A stretch of 64,000 bases of DNA from positions 5,384,001 through 5,448,000 of the forward strand of contig NZ_CP074349.1 of assembly GCF_018343775.1 (NCBI RefSeq), read 5' to 3'. Positions 57,364 to 64,000 of this stretch are shown piece by piece. A program made the translations under genes and the position numbers. Positions within the stretch are counted from its first letter, which is position 1. Each line of letters starts with the position of its first letter. Origin of the DNA: Pseudomonas cichorii (GTDB lineage Bacteria > Pseudomonadota > Gammaproteobacteria > Pseudomonadales > Pseudomonadaceae). A model generated the notes under the pieces. That model had not been told where the DNA came from. It saw nothing but the letters and a program-made list of their open reading frames with translations, and ran no database searches.

Positions 57364-57666
57364 ATGGATCTGAGTCCACGCGAAAAAGACAAACTGCTGA
57401 TTTTCACCGCAGGCCTGGTTGCCGAGCGCCGTCTGGCTCGCGGGGTGAAACTCAACTACCCGGAAGCCATGGCCTATATCTCGGCGGCACTGCTGGAAGG
57501 TGCCCGCGACGGGCAGACCGTGGCCGATCTGATGCATTACGGCACCACGCTGCTGAGTCGCGATCAAGTCATGGAAGGCATCCCGGAAATGATCCCCGAG
57601 ATCCAGGTGGAAGCCACCTTCCCGGACGGCACCAAGCTGGTGACCGTGCATCAACCGATTGCCTGA
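57364..57666 (+). CDS. ureA: Urease gamma subunit
   Basis: A 100-residue UreA with the full family pattern: [52 protein letters not shown] as [20 protein letters not shown] and ending LVTVHQPIA. It is the smallest subunit of the (UreABC)3 urease that hydrolyses urea to ammonia and CO2. The ATG at 57364 is right for the family; the longer frame from 57220 lies in ureD. A half REP-like word (TTCGCGAATGAGCGG) lies in the ureD-ureA gap. Confidence 0.97.
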   Translation: MDLSPREKDKLLIFTAGLVAERRLARGVKLNYPEAMAYISAALLEGARDGQTVADLMHYGTTLLSRDQVMEGIPEMIPEIQVEATFPDGTKLVTVHQPIA

Positions 57667-57678
57667 ACCAGGAGACTT

Positions 57679-59067
<1,389 letters not shown>

Positions 59068-59089
59068 AACGTGTCCGCACCAGGTCCAG

Positions 59090-59184
59090 TTGCAAGCGCC
59101 AGGCTACAAGCTGCAAGAAACAGCAGCCGCCGCGCTTGTAATCCGCTTTTACTTGAAGCTCGCAGCTTGAAGCTTGCAGCTCAA
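59090..59184. repeat. Dispersed repeat family R1, copy 3 (ureB-ureC gap)
   Basis: The gap contains GGCTACAAGCTGCAAGAAAC and, inverted, CTTGAAGCTCGCAGCTTGAA plus GCTTGCAGCTC, the same words as in the purH-purD and urtD-urtE gaps. It lies within the urease operon and ends about 20 bases before the ureC ATG. Confidence 0.72.
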
Positions 59185-59201
59185 AATTCGAGACCCGATA
59201 A

Positions 59202-60902
59202 ATGAAAATAAGCCGACAAGCCTACGCCGACATGTTCGGCCCCACCGTTGGCGACAAGGTGCGCCTGGCCGATACCGAGCTGTGGATCGAGGTCGAAAAG
59301 GACTTCACCACCTACGGCGAGGAAGTGAAATTCGGCGGTGGCAAGGTCATCCGTGACGGTATGGGCCAGGGCCAGTTGCTGGCCGCCGAGGTCGTGGACA
59401 CGCTGATCACCAATGCCCTGATCATCGATCACTGGGGGATCGTCAAGGCGGACGTCGGGATCAAGGACGGGCGTATCGCGGCCATCGGCAAGGCGGGCAA
59501 CCCGGATATCCAGCCGGACGTGACCATCGCCGTGGGCGCGGCGACCGAGGTAATCGCCGGTGAAGGCATGATCCTGACCGCTGGCGGCGTCGATACGCAC
59601 ATTCACTTCATCTGCCCGCAGCAGATCGAAGAAGCGCTGATGAGTGGCGTGACCACCATGATTGGCGGCGGTACAGGCCCGGCCACCGGCACCAATGCCA
59701 CCACCGTCACCCCAGGTCCGTGGCACATGGCACTCATGCTGAAAGCCGCCGACTCGTTCCCGATGAACATCGGCCTGACCGGCAAGGGTAACGTCAGCGT
59801 TCCCGGCCCGTTGATCGAACAAGTCAAGGCCGGGGCCATTGGCCTGAAGCTGCACGAAGACTGGGGCACCACGCCTGCGGCCATCGACAACTGCCTGAGC
59901 GTGGCAGACGAATACGATGTACAGGTCGCGATCCACACCGACACGCTCAACGAATCGGGCTTTGTCGAAACCACACTGGCAGCGTTCAAGAACCGCACCA
60001 TCCACACCTATCACACCGAAGGTGCCGGTGGCGGCCATGCGCCGGACATCATCAAGGCCTGCGGCTCGCCCAATGTCCTGCCCAGCTCCACCAACCCGAC
60101 CCGGCCATTCACCCGTAACACCATCGACGAGCACCTGGATATGTTGATGGTCTGCCATCACCTGGACCCCAGCATCGCCGAAGACGTGGCCTTCGCTGAA
60201 AGCCGCATCCGCCGGGAAACCATTGCCGCCGAAGACATCCTGCACGACCTGGGCGCGTTCTCGATGCTCAGCTCCGACAGCCAGGCCATGGGCCGTGTCG
60301 GCGAAGTGATCATGCGTACCTGGCAGACCGCCGACAAAATGAAGAAGCAGCGCGGCCCGCTGCCTGGGGACGGTCCAGGCAACGACAACTTCCGCGCCAA
60401 ACGCTACATCGCCAAATACACCATCAACCCGGCGATCACCCACGGCATCAGCCATGAAGTGGGCTCCATCGAAGTGGGCAAGTGGGCGGATCTGGTGTTG
60501 TGGCGTCCAGCGTTCTTCGGCGTGAAACCCACCCTGATTCTCAAGGGCGGTGCCATTGCGGCCAGCCTGATGGGAGACGCCAACGCCTCGATCCCGACGC
60601 CACAACCGGTGCATTACCGCCCGATGTTCGCCAGCTATGGCAGCTCATTGCATGCCACCAGCCTGACCTTCATCAGCCAGGCAGCGTTCGACGCAGGCGT
60701 GCCGGAAACCCTGGGCTTGAAGAAACAGATCGGTGTGGTCAAGGGCTGCCGCAGCGTGCAGAAGAAAGACCTGATTCACAACGACTACCTGCCCGACATC
60801 GATGTCGATCCGCAGACCTATCAGGTCAAGGCCGATGGTGTGTTGCTATGGTGTGAACCGGCGGATGTACTGCCCATGGCGCAGCGATACTTCCTGTTCT
60901 GA
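59202..60902 (+). CDS. ureC: Urease alpha subunit (catalytic)
   Basis: A 566-residue nickel amidohydrolase. Nickel ligands and catalytic residues are visible: [14 protein letters not shown], the lysine to be carbamylated, Lys216 in [37 protein letters not shown], and the flap [20 protein letters not shown] with the catalytic His. [20 protein letters not shown] is the standard start. It hydrolyses urea with UreA and UreB. A strong hairpin ends the operon. Confidence 0.97.
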   Translation: MKISRQAYADMFGPTVGDKVRLADTELWIEVEKDFTTYGEEVKFGGGKVIRDGMGQGQLLAAEVVDTLITNALIIDHWGIVKADVGIKDGRIAAIGKAGNPDIQPDVTIAVGAATEVIAGEGMILTAGGVDTHIHFICPQQIEEALMSGVTTMIGGGTGPATGTNATTVTPGPWHMALMLKAADSFPMNIGLTGKGNVSVPGPLIEQVKAGAIGLKLHEDWGTTPAAIDNCLSVADEYDVQVAIHTDTLNESGFVETTLAAFKNRTIHTYHTEGAGGGHAPDIIKACGSPNVLPSSTNPTRPFTRNTIDEHLDMLMVCHHLDPSIAEDVAFAESRIRRETIAAEDILHDLGAFSMLSSDSQAMGRVGEVIMRTWQTADKMKKQRGPLPGDGPGNDNFRAKRYIAKYTINPAITHGISHEVGSIEVGKWADLVLWRPAFFGVKPTLILKGGAIAASLMGDANASIPTPQPVHYRPMFASYGSSLHATSLTFISQAAFDAGVPETLGLKKQIGVVKGCRSVQKKDLIHNDYLPDIDVDPQTYQVKADGVLLWCEPADVLPMAQRYFLF

Positions 60903-60908
60903 TCCTGC

Positions 60909-60938
60909 AAGGGCCTTCCTTCAGGAAGGCCCTTTTGG
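60909..60938. terminator. Terminator between ureC and the thioredoxin-like gene
   Basis: AAGGGCCTTCCT and AGGAAGGCCCTT form a perfect twelve-base-pair stem with a two-base loop, followed by TTGG on the plus strand. Because the flanking genes converge, it could serve both directions. Confidence 0.85.
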
Positions 60939-60941
60939 TTT

Positions 60942-61268
60942 TCAGTCTTCCAGGAGCCTCTCGATTTCCTGTTCGTAATCGTCCTGCTCGTGAACGCCGC
61001 TCATTCTCGACACCTCAGCACCGTTCCTGAAAAAAATGACCGTGGGCACGCTGTCTACGGCGAAGTTCTCGACAGTCGCTTCATTACTGCCTGTATCCAC
61101 CCGAAGGATCAATACCTGATCATCGAACGCTGTCGCGAGGTCATCGATGATCCGGCTGGTCAGGGCGCTGTCACTACTGCCCGACGCACTGAATTCGGCC
61201 AATACGAGCCTGTCCGTGGTAAATATCTGATCCTGAAAGCTGTCATCATCAACATTCATAACGCTCAT
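60942..61268 (-). CDS. Thioredoxin-fold protein without cysteines
   Basis: A 108-residue protein with the thioredoxin pattern: FQDQIFTTDRLVLAEFSASG, then DQVLILRVDTGSNEATVENF, the cis-proline segment FAVDSVPTVIFFRNGAEV and a C-terminal helix. At the position of WCGPC it reads SASGSSDS, and there is no cysteine anywhere in the protein, so it cannot do disulfide chemistry. It could be a chaperone or binding module of thioredoxin origin. AGGAGA precedes the ATG. It stands alone, converging with ureC. Confidence 0.85.
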   Translation of the reverse strand: MSVMNVDDDSFQDQIFTTDRLVLAEFSASGSSDSALTSRIIDDLATAFDDQVLILRVDTGSNEATVENFAVDSVPTVIFFRNGAEVSRMSGVHEQDDYEQEIERLLED

Positions 61269-61497
61269 GATTCAATTTCTCCTATTTGATCTACAGGAGC
61301 GGGATGTACGCGATACCTCATTCACAAAACGTCTTCATCGCTAGCGAGTAACCTATAACTGCCCTCACACCTCGTCTACCTGTCAGAAATGACAGTATCC
61401 GCCTCTTCAAAGGCGTCAGACGGCTGTTTGTCGGACAAGGTAAAAACGGTAATATGCCCGGCACCCCCTCATTACCCCTGAAGCAAGGTAACCGACA

Positions 61498-62619
61498 ATG
61501 CGACTATCTGAATTCATCGTCGCTCATGTAGATAGCATCGTCGATGAATGGGAAGACTTCGCCAAGACGCTGAAACCGGCGGCCGACACCATGAATCGTG
61601 TCGAACTGCGCGACCATGCCAAGTCGATTCTGCTGGCGGCCGCCAGAGACATGGAAGCGGTCCTGAGCAAGCGCGCCCAAGCCATCAAGGCTCCCAAGTC
61701 CGCGCTGAACCTCGATGAAGCAGCCGCCAGCCATGGTGAACTGCGGCACACCGTAGGCTTCGACCTGGTGCAGATGACCTCCGAGTTTCGCCACTTGCGC
61801 GCCAGTGTCATCCGGCTGTGGAGCGAAAGCCTGAGCGCACCGGAGCCGACCGCGTTCGAGGACATGATCCGTTTCAACGAAGTCATCGACGAAGCCCTGG
61901 CTGAATCCACGGCAGCCTACGTCGAACAGGTCACCCGTTCCCGGGACATGTTTCTGGCCATTCTCGGTCATGACCTGCGGGCACCGTTGCAGGCCGTCAG
62001 CATGTCCACGGAAATGCTGATGCGCAAAGAACAGCAGGATGAAAAGACGCTCGCCTATATTTCCCAGATCAAGAGCAGTACACGCCACATGGGCGTCATG
62101 GTCGGAGATTTGCTGGAGTTCGTACGCAGCCGCCTGGGTGCCAGTCTGCCGGTCGAGCGCAAACCCATGGATCTGGCAGCCGCCTGCCGTGAAGCCATCG
62201 AAGAAGCCTGTGCCGGGCAGCCGACCAGCACACCGCATCTGAAAATCGAGGGTAATACCCGAGGCGAATGGGACAGCTCAAGAATCGGTCAACTGCTGCA
62301 GAACCTGATCGGCAATGCACTGCAGCACGGAACCGCAAACCACGAAGTCACCGTCAAGGTCACTGGCTGGGAAAACAGCGTGGAACTGATCGTCCACAAC
62401 GACGGCGAGCCCATTGCCGAAGAGGCCATCGGCACGATTTTCGATCCGATGGTGCGCAGCGTGAATCATGACTCGGACACCCGGCAGCCCTCGACCAGCC
62501 TCGGTCTGGGACTGTTCATCGTCAAGGAAGTGGTGAACGCTCATGCGGGCAGCATCACCGTGACCTCGAACATCGGTGAGGGAACCACCTTTACCGTGGT
62601 CTTGCCACGCGGCGTCTGA
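61498..62619 (+). CDS. Sensor histidine kinase with RsbRD-like N-terminal domain
   Basis: A 373-residue cytoplasmic kinase with no membrane segment. The N-terminal 130 residues (FIVAHVDSIVDEWEDFAKTL, ELRHTVGFDLVQMTSEFRHL) form an RsbRD/H-NOX-associated-type helical domain. HisKA follows with His158 (LGHDLRAPLQAV) and HATPase with N box NLIGNALQHG, G box STSLGLGLFIVKEV and GEGTTFTVVLP. There is no receiver domain and no response regulator gene beside it. The kinase could sense a cytoplasmic signal; its partner is unknown. It converges with cbpA. Confidence 0.88.
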   Translation: MRLSEFIVAHVDSIVDEWEDFAKTLKPAADTMNRVELRDHAKSILLAAARDMEAVLSKRAQAIKAPKSALNLDEAAASHGELRHTVGFDLVQMTSEFRHLRASVIRLWSESLSAPEPTAFEDMIRFNEVIDEALAESTAAYVEQVTRSRDMFLAILGHDLRAPLQAVSMSTEMLMRKEQQDEKTLAYISQIKSSTRHMGVMVGDLLEFVRSRLGASLPVERKPMDLAAACREAIEEACAGQPTSTPHLKIEGNTRGEWDSSRIGQLLQNLIGNALQHGTANHEVTVKVTGWENSVELIVHNDGEPIAEEAIGTIFDPMVRSVNHDSDTRQPSTSLGLGLFIVKEVVNAHAGSITVTSNIGEGTTFTVVLPRGV

Positions 62620-62658
62620 ACATTCAGGTGGCCGTTCATCGACCACCTGACAGACGAC

Positions 62659-63609
62659 TCAATTACCCCACTGACTCCGCGGATCGAAGGCAGCCTTGTC
62701 GGCCAGTTTCTGCCAGAGCGCCTTGGTGGCCTCGTCGACCGTGCGGGGCATGACAATCTTGAGCTGAGCGTACAGATCGCCACGCTCGCCTTTCTTGTCC
62801 AGCAGGCCATTGCCCTTGATGCGCAGGCGCTGACCGTTCTGACTTTCCGGCCGGATGGTCAGGTTGATCTTGCCGGTCAGGGTCGGCACCGCGACCTTGG
62901 CACCCAGCGCCGCTTCCCATGGAGCCAGCGGCACGGTAATGATCAGGTCATGGTTCTCCACCTCGAACATCGGATGCGGTGCCAGACGGATGATCAGGTA
63001 AAGATCACCGTTCTCGCCACCTGCAACACCCGGCGCGCCCTGGCCCTTGAGGCGGATACGCTCGCCATCCACGACTCCGGCAGGAATCTTCACGTTCAGG
63101 GTCTTGGTGATATCCGCCATGCGCTGCCCGTTGGGGCTGTGCTGAGGAACCTTGAAGCTGACCTGCTTGGATTCGCCCGACAGGGTTTCTTCCAGGAAGA
63201 TCGCAAGCTCCATCTCCACGTCCTGCCCCTTGCGCCCCTGGTTACGCGAACGGCCACCCTGCTGCTGGGCACGACCGCCGAAGATCGAACTGAAGAACTC
63301 GGAGAAGTCCGTGGTATCGCCACCAAAACCACCGCCGCCCGCGCCTGCACGGCTCTGCCAGCCGGGAGGCGGCTGGAAAGGCCGGCCCTGACGTCCGTAC
63401 TTGCGCAACTCGTCATATTCGGCGCGCTTTTCCGGGCTGCTCAGGACTTCATAAGCCTCCGAAGCCTCCTTGAACTTGTCTTCCGCGCCAGCCTCTCTGC
63501 TGACATCCGGATGATACTTGCGCGCCAGCTTGCGATAGGCCGCCTTGAGCGCCTTGTCATCGACCGTCGGCTCGACGCCGAGAATCTTGTAATAATCTTT
63601 GAAATCCAT
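62659..63609 (-). CDS. cbpA: DnaJ-class co-chaperone CbpA
   Basis: A 316-residue J-domain protein. The J domain (residues 1-70) has the HPD triad at 33-35 ([12 protein letters not shown]), followed by a Gly/Phe-rich linker ([20 protein letters not shown]) and the two C-terminal beta-barrel domains ([38 protein letters not shown]). There is no cysteine-rich zinc domain, which separates CbpA from DnaJ. It stimulates DnaK and binds curved DNA in E. coli. No cbpM is seen in the window. Confidence 0.93.
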   Translation of the reverse strand: MDFKDYYKILGVEPTVDDKALKAAYRKLARKYHPDVSREAGAEDKFKEASEAYEVLSSPEKRAEYDELRKYGRQGRPFQPPPGWQSRAGAGGGGFGGDTTDFSEFFSSIFGGRAQQQGGRSRNQGRKGQDVEMELAIFLEETLSGESKQVSFKVPQHSPNGQRMADITKTLNVKIPAGVVDGERIRLKGQGAPGVAGGENGDLYLIIRLAPHPMFEVENHDLIITVPLAPWEAALGAKVAVPTLTGKINLTIRPESQNGQRLRIKGNGLLDKKGERGDLYAQLKIVMPRTVDEATKALWQKLADKAAFDPRSQWGN

Positions 63610-64000
63610 CTAACGATCACCCATCCCAATATATCCAGACGCACCCGACGTCTCTGACTGTCCTGTCTTGGGGTGGCGTCTGGAAAACTCAAGCCGCAGA
63701 GTGTATCCGCAAACGGTCGCAATAGATGACAACGCAACAGTCTATTGATGCCTTTACTGACTAATACCGATCAGTCAAGGCACAAACAACACCTGTGGGA
63801 GGCAGCTTGCTGGCGAAAAGACCTGAAACCGGAAGATATTCTGCGTCTGTACGCTGAGGTCGCCAGCAAACTGCCTTTCACAAAGTGGTGTATGACTTTG
63901 ACTGATCGGCTTTCCCCTTACTATCGATTTTCTACGGGGGTATATAACAATCCGTCTATGTCCAAAGTTCGATAACGTGGCTCAACAAGCCTGGCTTTGC
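63610..64000. other. Right-hand window end: repeat-bearing non-coding stretch
   Basis: Nearly 400 bases with no gene I can support. It holds a REP-like R3 copy and the promoter side of cbpA. The short frame 63745-63975 is the repeat read through and is rejected. The last 100 bases are more AT-rich (for example TATATAACAATC near 63941) and may be the promoter region of a gene beyond the window. Confidence 0.5.
63793..63878. repeat. REP-like element, family R3, copy 2
   Basis: GGCAGCTTGCTGGCGAAAAG at about 63801-63820 repeats the word found at 3466-3485, with similar flanks (CTGTGG before, TGAAACCG after). A partner inverted word TCGCCAGCAAACTGCC lies about 40 bases further, making an imperfect hairpin. 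Confidence 0.65.

Noticed and set aside
63745..63975. 76-residue frame at the right end
   Set aside because: Most of it is the R3 repeat read through; no ribosome binding site.

Overview
The window is a chromosomal segment of a GC-rich gammaproteobacterium, almost certainly a Pseudomonas and probably near the P. syringae/viridiflava/cichorii group. The evidence is recognisable Pseudomonas genes (retS, gcbA, pprA/pprB with tad/rcp/flp), Pseudomonas-type gene order (speA - SUI1 - NUDIX - DUF2333 - gcbA - dsbD - aroQ - accB - accC - prmA - dusB - fis - purH - purD - retS, and urtABCDE - ureD - ureA - GNAT - ureB - ureC), and REP-like palindromes. The species is an inference.

Layout. 1-12 kb is a Tad/Flp pilus locus: a PprA-like sensor kinase cut by the left edge, a TadE pseudopilin, the FppA prepilin peptidase, the PprB response regulator, then DUF3613-tadD-tadC-tadB-tadA-tadZ-rcpA-rcpC on the minus strand, with flp and a single-domain response regulator on the plus strand. 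No TadG is present. 12-15.3 kb holds a small membrane protein, a MATE exporter and an orphan VgrG. 15.3-36.5 kb is conserved core: polyamine synthesis (speA), a c-di-GMP cyclase (gcbA), thiol reduction (dsbD), fatty-acid initiation (accBC), ribosomal protein methylation (prmA), dusB-fis, purine synthesis (purH, purD), the RetS kinase that controls the Gac/Rsm switch, and a MarC membrane protein.

36.5-39.7 kb is the least explained part: four divergent paralogues of one unrecognised family, all on the minus strand. A strong intrinsic terminator lies between the second and third genes, and the last two overlap. This is the best candidate for an undescribed system. 39.8-47.4 kb is a divergent cobalamin (corrin ring) cluster, with a CbiG-CobJ fusion, cobI, cobH, cobG facing cobL, cbiD, cobK. 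47.5-50.3 kb is a copper-handling set (two DUF2946 proteins, a PCu(A)C chaperone, a PepSY membrane protein).

50.6-60.9 kb is a nitrogen-scavenging unit: urea ABC transporter urtABCDE behind a clear sigma-54 promoter, then ureD, ureA, two GNAT acetyltransferases, ureB and ureC. The window ends with a cysteine-less thioredoxin-fold protein, a histidine kinase with an RsbRD-like N-terminus, and the co-chaperone CbpA.

Three families of dispersed repeats occupy many of the gaps, including gaps inside the urt and ure operons and between purH and purD. I saw no tRNA, rRNA, CRISPR array, insertion sequence or prophage.
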